Positions 23,475-32,801 of a stretch of DNA of 35,292 nt are shown here, one piece after another (the stretch's first letter is position 1; every line of letters begins with the position of its first letter). A program made the position numbers and the translations under genes. The notes under the pieces were generated by a model, which ran no database searches, was not told the origin of the DNA, and saw only the letters and a list, made by a program, of their open reading frames with translations. The stretch comes from an uncultured Lachnospiraceae bacterium (GTDB lineage Bacteria > Bacillota > Clostridia > Lachnospirales > Lachnospiraceae). The stretch spans positions 1 through 35,292 of the forward strand of contig CAJTOK010000039.1 of the NCBI GenBank assembly GCA_910577825.1, in the 5' to 3' direction.

Positions 23475-25805
23475 ATGGATATCGCAGGGCAGATTGCAAA
23501 AGAGCTTTCTATAAGGACAGGACAGGCAGAGGCAGTAATAAAACTTATAGATGAGGGAAATACTATTCCTTTTATAGCAAGGTACAGGAAGGAAGCACAT
23601 GGTTCACTGGATGATGAACAGATACGTAATATAAATGAACGCCTTATATACCTTAGAAACCTTGAAGAGAAGAAGGAACAGGTACTTGCAGGCATAGAGG
23701 GGCAGGGGAAGCTTACAGAAGAACTTAAAAAGCAGATTGAAGAAGCCATGACACAGGTGGTTGTGGAAGACCTTTACCGCCCGTACAGGCCAAAGCGCAG
23801 GACAAGGGCATCTATTGCCAGGGAAAAAGGGCTTGGAGGGCTTGCAGATATAATTATGGCACAGGAAACTGCAGAAAGCATAGAAGAGCTGGCAGTGCCT
23901 TATATCTCAGTGGAAAATGAAGTAAACAGTGCTAAAGAAGCAGCAGCAGGGGCAAAAGATATAATAGCAGAAATTATTTCTGATAATGCAGAGTACAGGA
24001 TGTATATAAGGAAGGTTACATTTGAAGAGGGAAGAATTATATCGGAAGCCAAAGACAGCAGTATACAGTCTGTGTATGAAATGTACTATAATTTTAGTGA
24101 GCAGGCAGATAAAATTGCCGGCCACAGGATACTTGCATTAAACCGTGGTGAGAAGGAAAAGTTCCTTGTAGTAAAACTTGAAGCACCAGAAGAGCGTATA
24201 CTTTTATACCTTGCAAAAAAGATAATAACATCTTCTAATGAATCCATAACTGCTGTTTTAAAAGATACAATAGAGGACAGTTATAAAAGGTTAATTGCAC
24301 CTGCAATAGAGCGTGAAATACGTAATGAATTAACAGAAAAAGCAGAGGACGGGGCAATTAAGGTATTTGGAAAGAACCTTGCACAGCTTCTTATGCAGCC
24401 GCCGGTTGCAGGCAGGAATGTACTTGGATGGGACCCGGCTTTCCGTACAGGCTGCAAGCTTGCGGTAGTTGACAGTACAGGGAAGGTGCTTGATACCACA
24501 GTTGTCTACCCTACAGCACCACAGAATAAAGTTGAAGAAACTAAGAAAGTTGTTAAAGAACTGGTTGGCAAATATAATATATCCCTTATATCTGTCGGAA
24601 ATGGCACGGCATCACGTGAGTCAGAACAGATAATTGCGGATATGTTAAAGGAGATAAAAGAGCCTGTACAGTATGTAATTGTAAATGAGGCAGGCGCTTC
24701 TGTATATTCTGCCAGCAAGCTTGCAACAGAGGAATTTCCAGAGTTTGATGTAGGGCAGAGAAGTGCGGCATCAATAGCCAGAAGGCTGCAGGACCCGCTT
24801 GCAGAACTTGTTAAGATTGACCCTAAGTCGGTAGGTGTAGGGCAGTACCAGCATGACATGAACCAGAAAAAGCTGGAAGAGGCACTGGCAGGTGTAGTAG
24901 AGGACTGTGTAAATAAGGTAGGTGTTGATTTAAATACGGCATCAGCGCCATTACTTGGATATATATCGGGGATTTCAAAGGCTGTTGCTAAAAATATAGT
25001 AACCTACAGGGAAGAAAACGGGAAATTTACTGACAGGAAACAGCTTCTTAAAGTTGCAAAGCTTGGGCCAAAGGCATTTGAGCAGTGTGCAGGTTTTATG
25101 CGTATACAGGGCGGCAGCAATATGCTGGATGCAACAAGCGTACATCCTGAATCATATGGTGCAGCAGAAAAACTGCTTAAAAAGCTGGGCATAACAGATG
25201 AAGATTTAAAAAAGATACAGGCGGATGCAGCAAAATCCCTGGAAACAGATAAAACTGCAATTAAAAAGGATAAAGGCAGAGGAAATAAAAAAGGATTTGT
25301 AATAAAGAATACAAATACTGCATTCGGGGCAGCATTTGCCAAAGCATTTGGAAATGACAAAATCCCTGTAGCGGATACAGAAAAGAGAGAAAATAATAAA
25401 AACAGGGGCGGCGGCCTTGCTGGCAGGATTAAGGATAAAAAGAAAATGGCAGCAGAGCTTGGCATAGGGGAAATAACACTTAATGATATACTTAAAGAAT
25501 TAGAAAAACCGGCCAGGGACCCACGTGATGAAATGCCGCTTCCTATCCTGCGTACAGATGTACTTGAAATAAAAGACTTAAAAGAGGGAATGGTATTAAA
25601 AGGGACAGTACGTAATGTAATTGACTTTGGAGCATTTGTCGATATAGGCGTGCACCAGGACGGGCTTGTACATATATCACAGCTTTCTAATAACAGGTTT
25701 GTAAAACATCCGCTTGATGTAGTAAGTGTTGGTGATATTGTAGATGTAAAAGTATTAAGCGTGGATATAAATAAGCAGAGAATACAGCTTACTATGAAAA
25801 TATAG
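23475..25805 (+). CDS. tex: Tex-family RNA-binding transcriptional accessory protein
   Basis: 776 residues. The order of domains is typical: Tex N-terminal helical region (MDIAGQIAKELSIRTGQAEA...TIPFIARYRKE), YqgF/RuvC-like domain (VLGWDPAFRTGCKLAVVD, about 315-332), helix-hairpin-helix region (YISGISKAVAKNIVTYREENGKF, about 495-520), and a C-terminal S1 domain (LKEGMVLKGTVRNVIDFGAF, about 702-776). Family members bind nucleic acid and affect transcription; the exact role is unsettled. The common length is about 710-730; here an extra basic, Asn/Gly-rich stretch of about 60 residues (about 590-650) lies between the helix-hairpin-helix part and the S1 domain. GGAGG precedes ATG by six bases. 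Confidence 0.96.
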   Translation: MDIAGQIAKELSIRTGQAEAVIKLIDEGNTIPFIARYRKEAHGSLDDEQIRNINERLIYLRNLEEKKEQVLAGIEGQGKLTEELKKQIEEAMTQVVVEDLYRPYRPKRRTRASIAREKGLGGLADIIMAQETAESIEELAVPYISVENEVNSAKEAAAGAKDIIAEIISDNAEYRMYIRKVTFEEGRIISEAKDSSIQSVYEMYYNFSEQADKIAGHRILALNRGEKEKFLVVKLEAPEERILLYLAKKIITSSNESITAVLKDTIEDSYKRLIAPAIEREIRNELTEKAEDGAIKVFGKNLAQLLMQPPVAGRNVLGWDPAFRTGCKLAVVDSTGKVLDTTVVYPTAPQNKVEETKKVVKELVGKYNISLISVGNGTASRESEQIIADMLKEIKEPVQYVIVNEAGASVYSASKLATEEFPEFDVGQRSAASIARRLQDPLAELVKIDPKSVGVGQYQHDMNQKKLEEALAGVVEDCVNKVGVDLNTASAPLLGYISGISKAVAKNIVTYREENGKFTDRKQLLKVAKLGPKAFEQCAGFMRIQGGSNMLDATSVHPESYGAAEKLLKKLGITDEDLKKIQADAAKSLETDKTAIKKDKGRGNKKGFVIKNTNTAFGAAFAKAFGNDKIPVADTEKRENNKNRGGGLAGRIKDKKKMAAELGIGEITLNDILKELEKPARDPRDEMPLPILRTDVLEIKDLKEGMVLKGTVRNVIDFGAFVDIGVHQDGLVHISQLSNNRFVKHPLDVVSVGDIVDVKVLSVDINKQRIQLTMKI

Positions 25806-25813
25806 ACAGATGT

Positions 25814-25830
25814 TTTTTACACTGTAAAAA
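25814..25830. promoter_or_regulatory. Odd palindrome before the ASST-like/cys operon, possible operator
   Basis: TTTTTACA-C-TGTAAAAA is a perfect 8-base inverted repeat around a single base, in the 50-base gap after tex. One-base centre and A/T arms suggest a dimeric repressor site and not an RNA hairpin. The cognate regulator is unknown and no clear -35/-10 pair is seen. Confidence 0.45.
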
Positions 25831-25855
25831 GATGTTCTAAGTGGGGATATGGATA

Positions 25856-27769
25856 ATGGGATTTTTAGATAAGTATTTTATTGAAACCAGGAATGGTTCT
25901 AAAGTCACTTACAGCGAAAGTGATTTAAATAAACTTGACAGAATGTATGAAAATGAGGTTTTAGCCAGGAAGAATAAAAAAATCATATCACCTATGCGCA
26001 AGGTAATGCAGAAAAGTTTCCATTCACAAGTAAGGGATTATGCTTTTGAGCGCATTTTAGACAGGCATCTGTATACATTTAAGTACCTGCTTGTAATACC
26101 AGACCCATATGGAGTGGCAAAACAGACAGCGCTTATATTATTTAATTCATCTAAAACATGCAGGGTGCATTACTGTGTGGCGGGCGATGCCCCTGAATAT
26201 AATTTTGAGGGTGAATCTGTGCCGGCAACAAGGCACAGGGTGGCTGTAATGGGGCTTTACCAGGGCAGGAACAACAGTGTTTCCTTAGAGCTTATAGATG
26301 AAGAAAATAAAGTTATAAAACACAGGGTAATAAATATATATATACCTGCTGTATCAGACAAGCTAAAAAATGTTATATATAAGACAGACAAACAAATGTC
26401 ACATTTTCCATTTATTCTTCTGAATGGAATAAATTTCAACCCGGTAACAATAGATGGTGGGGGCAAGATACGTTATTCACTCCAGTGCAAGACAGGAAAG
26501 CTTGGCATGATACCGTTACAGAACGGCAGGTTTCTTATTGCGGACAGGACAGCAAACCGCATAAATGAGTTTGGGATGGTGCAGCCATGCAGGTACCATG
26601 AAATGGATTACCTGGGCAGGGTTTACAGGACATTCCTTTTAGAATACAGTATAGGCCGTGCAATAACACAGGAAGGCAATTCACTTTTCCTTGTTACATC
26701 ATCAGACAAAAACCATATTTCAGACTGTATAATAGAGCTTGATATGGACAGCGGGAAGATTATTAATAAATGTGAACTTTCCACAGTGCTTAGTGACAAG
26801 TACAGGACAATAAAAAACTGGGCAGATATAACAAGGCTTGAGTACCATGATGGCATAATGTATGTTGTAGTTAAAAAACTCCACTGTATAATAAAGCTTG
26901 ACTGGAACAAAAGGAAGTTAAAATGGGTGCTTTCACCAGAAAAGGCATGGAAGGGCACATTTGTAGAAAAGTATCTTTTAAAAAATGCCGGCATGGAAGG
27001 GGCAGTATGTATGTGCCCTGAATATATAACTGTGCCAGGCGGGTTTAACGGGGAATATGATATTATATTATTTGATACATGTTCTGCCAGCAGGATTAAA
27101 ACAGGGTATAAGCCAAAAGATATTTCAGAAGTAAAAGTTATCCATATTAATGAGGAAGAAGGGGTTTATAAACTGTCAGACAGTACAGGGCTTGAGAAAT
27201 CACAAAGGTATGGCAGTGCATTTTATTCTGCCTGTGGCGGGTATATGCTTGCAGCAGAGGGCATTTTAAAGGATAAAGGGTTAAAATATAAGTCCTGTAT
27301 AGCTGAAAAAGATATAAAAAGCGGGGAAATAATAAAAAGGGCAGAATTTACAAAAGCATTTTTAAATACATGGGAGTTTAAACCAAATATACCAGATTAC
27401 TGCCAGGCATTAGAGATAAATAAAGATGCCATTGCTGGAAGTTTACTGCCCCCGGAAGAGTTTGAAGGGCAGATGCCGCCGCTTGCAGACGGGAGGATTG
27501 ACAGGGAATATTTTGGCAGGGCAAGGATATGTGGCAGCCTGTTTCTTTTTGCAATGGTGCCAGGCATTATAGACAGGATATACCTTATTGGGGAAGAGAA
27601 TAAATATGTACAGGATTATTCAGGCATAGAGCCTGCGGACAGGAAAATGTTTTTTGCCATTATGCTTGACGGCTTAATGCCAGATGAATATTTTGTATAT
27701 GTTGAAAGTGAAGGCCTGGCATATAAACTTAAAAATGAAATCAGGGTTACTGGCAAAAAAGGTAAATAA
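25856..27769 (+). CDS. Arylsulfotransferase (ASST)-fold protein, cytosolic, apparently lacking catalytic histidines
   Basis: 637 residues, no signal peptide. Residues about 75-165 resemble the Ig-like N-terminal domain of aryl-sulfate sulfotransferases (DPYGVAKQTALILFNSSK, then VMGLYQGRNNSVSLELID). Residues about 190-620 resemble the ASST propeller: IPLQNGRFLIADRTANRI, DCIIELDMDSGKII, NWADITRLEYHDGIMYVV, and IIKLDWNKRKLKWVLSPEKAW. True ASST enzymes transfer sulfate through a histidine. By eye, the positions expected to hold the catalytic histidines read LG in GKLGMIPLQNG, AD in NWADIT, and CP in CMCPEYIT, so the site looks lost or rebuilt. The gene precedes cysD by 20 bases and heads a PAPS-forming set. 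The ATG at 25856 follows GGGGA; the longer frame begins at a GTG. Fold moderate, activity unknown. Confidence 0.62.
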   Translation: MGFLDKYFIETRNGSKVTYSESDLNKLDRMYENEVLARKNKKIISPMRKVMQKSFHSQVRDYAFERILDRHLYTFKYLLVIPDPYGVAKQTALILFNSSKTCRVHYCVAGDAPEYNFEGESVPATRHRVAVMGLYQGRNNSVSLELIDEENKVIKHRVINIYIPAVSDKLKNVIYKTDKQMSHFPFILLNGINFNPVTIDGGGKIRYSLQCKTGKLGMIPLQNGRFLIADRTANRINEFGMVQPCRYHEMDYLGRVYRTFLLEYSIGRAITQEGNSLFLVTSSDKNHISDCIIELDMDSGKIINKCELSTVLSDKYRTIKNWADITRLEYHDGIMYVVVKKLHCIIKLDWNKRKLKWVLSPEKAWKGTFVEKYLLKNAGMEGAVCMCPEYITVPGGFNGEYDIILFDTCSASRIKTGYKPKDISEVKVIHINEEEGVYKLSDSTGLEKSQRYGSAFYSACGGYMLAAEGILKDKGLKYKSCIAEKDIKSGEIIKRAEFTKAFLNTWEFKPNIPDYCQALEINKDAIAGSLLPPEEFEGQMPPLADGRIDREYFGRARICGSLFLFAMVPGIIDRIYLIGEENKYVQDYSGIEPADRKMFFAIMLDGLMPDEYFVYVESEGLAYKLKNEIRVTGKKGK

Positions 27770-27789
27770 AATATTAAATGGAGGAGATT

Positions 27790-28689
27790 ATGGACCAATT
27801 ATCACATTTAGATGAACTGGAGGCAGAGGCAATTTACATTATGCGTGAAGTTGTGGCAGAGTGTGAAAAGCCTGTTATGCTGTATTCTATCGGGAAGGAC
27901 AGTTCAGTTATGCTTCACATTGCTTTAAAAGCATTTTATCCAGAGAAGCCGCCTTTCCCGTTCCTGCATGTGGATACTACATGGAAGTTTAAGGAAATGA
28001 TACAGTTCCGTGACCGCATGGCAGAGAAATATGGGCTTGAAATGCTTGTGTATACTAATGAGGAAGGCAGGAGCCAGGGCATTAACCCGTTTGACCACGG
28101 TTCTGCATATACAGATATTATGAAGACACAGGCACTTAAACAGGCACTTGACAAATACCAGTTTACAGCTGCATTTGGCGGCGGGAGGCGTGATGAAGAA
28201 AAATCCAGGGCAAAAGAAAGGATTTTCTCTTTTAGAAATTCAGCACATGCCTGGGACCCTAAAAACCAGAGGCCTGAAATGTGGAAACTTTTTAATACAA
28301 AGATATTTAAAGGTGAGGAAACAAGGGTATTCCCACTTTCTAACTGGACTGAAAAGGATATATGGCAGTATATAAGAAGGGAAAATATTGAGATACCATC
28401 ACTTTACTTTGCAAAAGAACGCCCTGTTGTATACCGTGACGGCAATATAATTATGGTTGATGATGGCCGTATGAAACTTATGCCTGGTGAAGAACCTGTA
28501 ATGAAAAAAGTGCGTTTCCGTACACTGGGCTGCTATCCGCTTACAGGCGGCATTGAATCAGAAGCAGATACACTTGATGCAATTATAGAAGAAACATTAA
28601 GTGCAGTTTCTTCTGAAAGGACAAGCAGGGTAATTGACAATGAGGCAGCAGGAAGCATGGAGAGAAGAAAGAGAGAGGGGTATTTCTAA
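27790..28689 (+). CDS. cysD: Sulfate adenylyltransferase small subunit
   Basis: 299 residues. With CysN it forms APS and pyrophosphate from sulfate and ATP. The PP-loop motif is YSIGKDSSVML (about 32-42), followed by FLHVDTTWKFKEMI, FGGGRRDEEKSRAKERIFSF (about 130) and RTLGCYPLTGGIESEADT, all standard for CysD. Family length is about 300. ATG 27790 has GGAGGAG directly ahead; a slightly longer start at 27778 lies upstream of this site. The cysNC start is one base after its stop, so the two are translationally coupled and likely made in equal amounts. No cysH or sulfite reductase gene is near, so the product APS probably feeds PAPS synthesis and sulfation. Confidence 0.95.
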   Translation: MDQLSHLDELEAEAIYIMREVVAECEKPVMLYSIGKDSSVMLHIALKAFYPEKPPFPFLHVDTTWKFKEMIQFRDRMAEKYGLEMLVYTNEEGRSQGINPFDHGSAYTDIMKTQALKQALDKYQFTAAFGGGRRDEEKSRAKERIFSFRNSAHAWDPKNQRPEMWKLFNTKIFKGEETRVFPLSNWTEKDIWQYIRRENIEIPSLYFAKERPVVYRDGNIIMVDDGRMKLMPGEEPVMKKVRFRTLGCYPLTGGIESEADTLDAIIEETLSAVSSERTSRVIDNEAAGSMERRKREGYF

Positions 28690-28690
28690 T

Positions 28691-30532
28691 ATGCAGAGTT
28701 TACTTAAATTTATTACATGTGGCAGTGTAGATGATGGCAAATCAACACTTATAGGCCATATGCTTTATGATGCAAAGCTGCTTTTTGCAGACCAGGAAAG
28801 GGCGCTTGAGCTTGACAGCAAGGTAGGCAGCACAGGCGGTGCAGTTGATTACTCGCTTCTTCTTGACGGGCTTATGGCTGAAAGGGAGCAGGGAATTACT
28901 ATTGATGTAGCATACCGCTATTTTACTACAGATAACAGAAGCTTTATTGTTGCAGACACCCCGGGCCATGAAGAGTATACAAGGAACATGGCAGTAGGCG
29001 CTTCATTTGCCAGCCTTGCGGTTATACTTGTGGACGCGTCAAAGGGCGTGCTGGTACAGACAAAGCGCCATACCCGCATATGCTCGCTTATGGGCATAAA
29101 GCATATTGTATATGCAGTAAATAAAATGGACTTAATAGATTATGACCAGAATACATTTAAAGATATTTCAAGAAACATTAAAAAAATGACAGCAGAATAC
29201 GAATTTGATTCAATGTTTATAATTCCTGTATCTGCTACTGAAGGTGATAATATTACTAATGTATCACCTAAAATGCCATGGTTTAATAAAGGTACTCTTC
29301 TTAATTACCTTGAAAATATAGATGTGTCCACAGAAGCAGAAGAAACAGGTTTTGTAATGCCTGTACAGAGGGTATGCCGTCCCGACCATACATTCCGCGG
29401 GTTCCAGGGACAGATTGAGGCAGGAAGCATATCAGAGGGTGAAGAGGTAATGTCACTTCCAAGTGGTGAAACCGCCAAAGTAAAAGCTATATATAACCAG
29501 AATGCGTTTATGACAGGCAAGGGCAGCCAGATGGCATTTAAAGGGCAGGCAGTTACAATACAGCTTGACAGGGAAGTTGATGTATCCCGTGGATGTATGC
29601 TTTGCAAAGATGCAGGGCTTGCCGTAGGCAAGATGTTTACTGCAAAACTTCTCTGGATGGATGACACAAAACTTGTAGCAGGTAAGAATTATTTCTTAAA
29701 AATAGGCACTAAAATGGTTCCTTGTGTTGTTATGAACATTAAATATAAAATTGATGTCAATGAAGGAAACCATGTACAGACAGACAAGCTTTATAAAAAT
29801 GAAATTGCAGTATGTGATATTTCATGTTCAGATAAAATTGTATTTGATGAATTTAAGAACCATAAAGAACTTGGCGGGTTTATACTTATTGACCGCATAA
29901 CTAATATGACATCTGCATGTGGTGTAGTTGAACACCCGCTGCGCCGTGATGATAACCTTACATGGCACAATATGGATATAACACGCGGCCTCCGGGCAGA
30001 ACAGAAGGGACAGAAGCCAGTGACAATATGGCTTACAGGGCTTTCGGGCGCTGGAAAGTCAACAATAGTCAATGAGCTTGAGAAGAAGTTATTTGCAGCA
30101 GGAAAGCATACAATGGTGCTTGATGGTGACAATGTACGCATGGGCCTTAATAAAAACCTGGGCTTTAAAGAGCAGGACCGTATAGAAAATATAAGGCGTA
30201 TTGCGGAAGTTTCAAAGCTTATGAATGATGCAGGAATAATTGTGCTTACATCATTTATATCGCCATTCCGCCTTGACAGGCGCAATGCAAAAGATATAAT
30301 CGGGACGGACAGTTTTATAGAGGTTTATATAAGCACACCGCTTGAGGAATGTGAAAAACGTGATACCAAAGGGCTTTATAAAAAGGCGCGCAGGGGCGAT
30401 ATCCCTAACTTCTCAGGTATATCAAGCCCTTATGAAGCACCAGAGAACCCACAGATAGAAATAGATACAACAGGAAAGAGCTTAGATGATACAGTGGATT
30501 ATATAATGGGGCAGCTGGAGCAGTATATGTAA
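28691..30532 (+). CDS. cysNC: Bifunctional sulfate adenylyltransferase GTPase subunit / APS kinase
   Basis: 613 residues, a CysN-CysC fusion. The N-terminal GTPase has G1 GSVDDGKSTL (about 11-20), G3 DTPGHEEY (about 90) and G4 NKMD (about 143), followed by EF-Tu-like barrel domains. The APS kinase occupies about 440-613 with P-loop GLSGAGKSTI (about 449) and the motif DGDNVRMGLNKNLGF and FISPFRLDRR. The fused enzyme couples GTP hydrolysis to APS formation and then phosphorylates APS to PAPS, the universal sulfate donor. ATG 28691 is used (TAATATG junction with cysD); a longer frame from 28634 lies inside cysD and is rejected. Confidence 0.96.
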   Translation: MQSLLKFITCGSVDDGKSTLIGHMLYDAKLLFADQERALELDSKVGSTGGAVDYSLLLDGLMAEREQGITIDVAYRYFTTDNRSFIVADTPGHEEYTRNMAVGASFASLAVILVDASKGVLVQTKRHTRICSLMGIKHIVYAVNKMDLIDYDQNTFKDISRNIKKMTAEYEFDSMFIIPVSATEGDNITNVSPKMPWFNKGTLLNYLENIDVSTEAEETGFVMPVQRVCRPDHTFRGFQGQIEAGSISEGEEVMSLPSGETAKVKAIYNQNAFMTGKGSQMAFKGQAVTIQLDREVDVSRGCMLCKDAGLAVGKMFTAKLLWMDDTKLVAGKNYFLKIGTKMVPCVVMNIKYKIDVNEGNHVQTDKLYKNEIAVCDISCSDKIVFDEFKNHKELGGFILIDRITNMTSACGVVEHPLRRDDNLTWHNMDITRGLRAEQKGQKPVTIWLTGLSGAGKSTIVNELEKKLFAAGKHTMVLDGDNVRMGLNKNLGFKEQDRIENIRRIAEVSKLMNDAGIIVLTSFISPFRLDRRNAKDIIGTDSFIEVYISTPLEECEKRDTKGLYKKARRGDIPNFSGISSPYEAPENPQIEIDTTGKSLDDTVDYIMGQLEQYM

Positions 30533-30550
30533 ATAAGAAAGAGGAAAGTT

Positions 30551-31345
30551 ATGGATTTGCAGAGAGAACTTGAAGTATCTATAAAAGCAGCTATTGAAGC
30601 AGGACATGCTATTATGGATATTTATAATAATGCAGATGATATGCAGGTAACTTATAAAGACGGTGATATGCCGCTTACAGCGGCTGATAGGGCTTCTAAC
30701 AGGATAATTGTTGATATGCTCAGGAAGGAATTTCCAGAATACAGTATTTTGTCCGAGGAAGAAAAAGACGACAAAAGCCGTCTTGCAAATGATTTTTGCT
30801 TTGTAACTGACCCGCTTGACGGCACTAAGGAGTTTATAAAGAGAAACGGGCAGTTTACTGTTAATATTGCCCTGTCTTATAAGCACCAGTCTGTAATGGG
30901 GGTTATATATGTGCCTGTAACTGGTGAACTGTATTATGCCGCCAAAGGGAAGGGTGCATTTCTTGACAGCGGCAGCGGCAGGGCAGTACAGATTAAAGTG
31001 TCAGATTGTACAGACATGGAGAAGATACGCCTTGTAATGAGCAGTTCACATGGCTGTGAACAGATGGACAGGCTTATAGAAAAGTATAAGATTAGCAATT
31101 TTGTAAAAATGGGCAGTTCCCTTAAAGGCTGCATTGTGGCAAAAGGTGATGCGGAGCTTTATTACAGGTTTAACCCTACAATGGAATGGGATACAGCAGC
31201 AATGCAGTGCATAGCAGAAGAAGCAGGGGCTGTATTTATGCAGATGGATAATACACCAATGCTTTATAACCGTGAGGACAGCCTTAATGCCAAAGGGTTT
31301 TATATTATAAACAATGCTGCCAATAAACTTGAATTACAGGATTAA
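30551..31345 (+). CDS. cysQ: 3'(2'),5'-bisphosphate nucleotidase CysQ
   Basis: 264 residues, of the inositol-monophosphatase superfamily. The metal-binding signatures are present: SEEEK (about 72), DPLDGTKEFIKRNGQFTVNI (about 93-112) and the C-terminal WDTAAMQCIAEEAGA (about 217). It converts PAP, the leftover of PAPS-dependent sulfuryl transfer, to AMP and phosphate, relieving product inhibition. Its place 18 bases after cysNC completes a PAPS make-and-recycle set. Members are sensitive to lithium and sodium, which may matter because a potassium transporter follows 26 bases downstream. GAGGAAAG precedes the ATG. Confidence 0.95.
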   Translation: MDLQRELEVSIKAAIEAGHAIMDIYNNADDMQVTYKDGDMPLTAADRASNRIIVDMLRKEFPEYSILSEEEKDDKSRLANDFCFVTDPLDGTKEFIKRNGQFTVNIALSYKHQSVMGVIYVPVTGELYYAAKGKGAFLDSGSGRAVQIKVSDCTDMEKIRLVMSSSHGCEQMDRLIEKYKISNFVKMGSSLKGCIVAKGDAELYYRFNPTMEWDTAAMQCIAEEAGAVFMQMDNTPMLYNREDSLNAKGFYIINNAANKLELQD

Positions 31346-31371
31346 AACAGACAGGGACGGGGGTATGGCAG

Positions 31372-32751
31372 ATGAAGCCATTAGGTAAAATTAACAGGCA
31401 GTTATCTACTACACAGGTAATTGCCCTTGGTTTTATAAGTGCAATACTTATAGGTGCAGTTATTCTTTCGCTGCCAGTATGTTCTGCCAGCGGGGAATTT
31501 ACACCATTTGCAGACAGCCTTTTTACATCAGCGACATCTGTATGTGTAACAGGGCTTGTCACTGTTACAACTGCAGAACACTGGAACTTATTTGGCAAAA
31601 TAATTATCCTTATACTTATACAGCTTGGCGGCCTTGGTATTGTATCATTTACAACAGGCATAATGATGGTTATTGGAAGAAGGATAACACTAAGGGACCG
31701 TATGCTGCTTGAAGATGCCTTAAACCTTGATACGCTTACAGGTCTTGTTAAATTCCTGAAAAGAATATTTAAAGGTACATTTGCAGTTGAAAGTGCCGGG
31801 GCTGTCTGCTATTCATTTGTATTTATACCCCATTATGGAATTATAAAGGGAATATGGTATTCCGTATTCCATTCTGTGTCAGCATTCTGTAATGCAGGCA
31901 TTGATATACTTGGCAGTAACAGCTTTGTGCCATATGCGTCAAATGCCTGGATAAATATTGTAACAATATGCCTTGTAATAACAGGCGGCATAGGTTTTCT
32001 TGTATGGTGGGACATTACAGGCAGCATAAAAAAGCTTATACAGCATGAATATACAGTTAAAATGGCAGTTAAAAAGCTGCACCTCCATTCCAAAATAGTA
32101 ATTATAACAACATTTTTCCTTATAACAGGAGGTGCAGCCCTTATATTTGCACTGGAATTTAATAATCCTGGAACTATTGGCAATATGGGGTTTTTTAATA
32201 AAATCATGGCAAGCTTTTTCCAGTCAGTAGTGCTGCGTACAGCAGGATTTATGACATTTTCACAGTCAGAAATGTATAGTTCAACCATTATTGTCTGTTT
32301 ATTTATTATGTTTATAGGAGGTTCTTCTATAAGCACTGCCGGGGGGATTAAGACAACAACATTTGCAGTGCTGTTTTTAAGTACACGTGCAACAATAAAG
32401 GGAAGCACACATCTTGTTGTCTTTAATAAAACCATCCCGCATAAAACAGTACAGAAAGCACTTGCTGTAACAGTAGTAAGCCTTATAGTGCTTTTTATTG
32501 CCACATTTGCACTTCATCTTGTAGAAGGCGGCTCACTTCTTGATGCCACATTTGAAACCACAAGTGCCATTGCCACCGTAGGTCTGTCAAGGGACTTCAC
32601 AGCCTCAATGGGCATATTTGGCAAATTAATAATCACTTTTTGCATGTATCTCGGAAGGATAGGCCCTATATCCATGGTTATATTTTTTAACAGGCAGCAG
32701 CAGGGCAGCAAATACTTCTCATATCCGCACGAGGATATTACAGTAGGGTAG
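31372..32751 (+). CDS. Potassium uptake protein, KtrB/TrkH family
   Basis: 459 residues, a membrane protein with the fourfold M1-P-M2 architecture of Trk/Ktr/HKT channels. Pore-loop filter stretches can be seen: TSVCVTGLVTVTT (about 55-68), SAFCNAGIDILG (about 166), RTAGFMTFS (about 287) and the last near TTSAIATVGLSRD (about 390). The conserved GGSSISTAGGIKTTT loop lies between. Length fits KtrB more than the longer E. coli TrkH. Potassium entry would be gated by the KtrA-like protein encoded 50 bases downstream. GGGGG precedes ATG 31372. The 26-base gap to cysQ suggests co-transcription. Confidence 0.92.
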   Translation: MKPLGKINRQLSTTQVIALGFISAILIGAVILSLPVCSASGEFTPFADSLFTSATSVCVTGLVTVTTAEHWNLFGKIIILILIQLGGLGIVSFTTGIMMVIGRRITLRDRMLLEDALNLDTLTGLVKFLKRIFKGTFAVESAGAVCYSFVFIPHYGIIKGIWYSVFHSVSAFCNAGIDILGSNSFVPYASNAWINIVTICLVITGGIGFLVWWDITGSIKKLIQHEYTVKMAVKKLHLHSKIVIITTFFLITGGAALIFALEFNNPGTIGNMGFFNKIMASFFQSVVLRTAGFMTFSQSEMYSSTIIVCLFIMFIGGSSISTAGGIKTTTFAVLFLSTRATIKGSTHLVVFNKTIPHKTVQKALAVTVVSLIVLFIATFALHLVEGGSLLDATFETTSAIATVGLSRDFTASMGIFGKLIITFCMYLGRIGPISMVIFFNRQQQGSKYFSYPHEDITVG

Positions 32752-32801
32752 CCAGGTTATTTTGCAGTATTAATATATAGGAATGGAGAATTATAAAAAA
32801 T

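Noticed and set aside
31833..32504. Open frame of 223 codons on the minus strand inside the KtrB/TrkH-like gene
   Set aside because: It is a shadow of a well-recognised membrane protein gene on the other strand, with no own family motifs.
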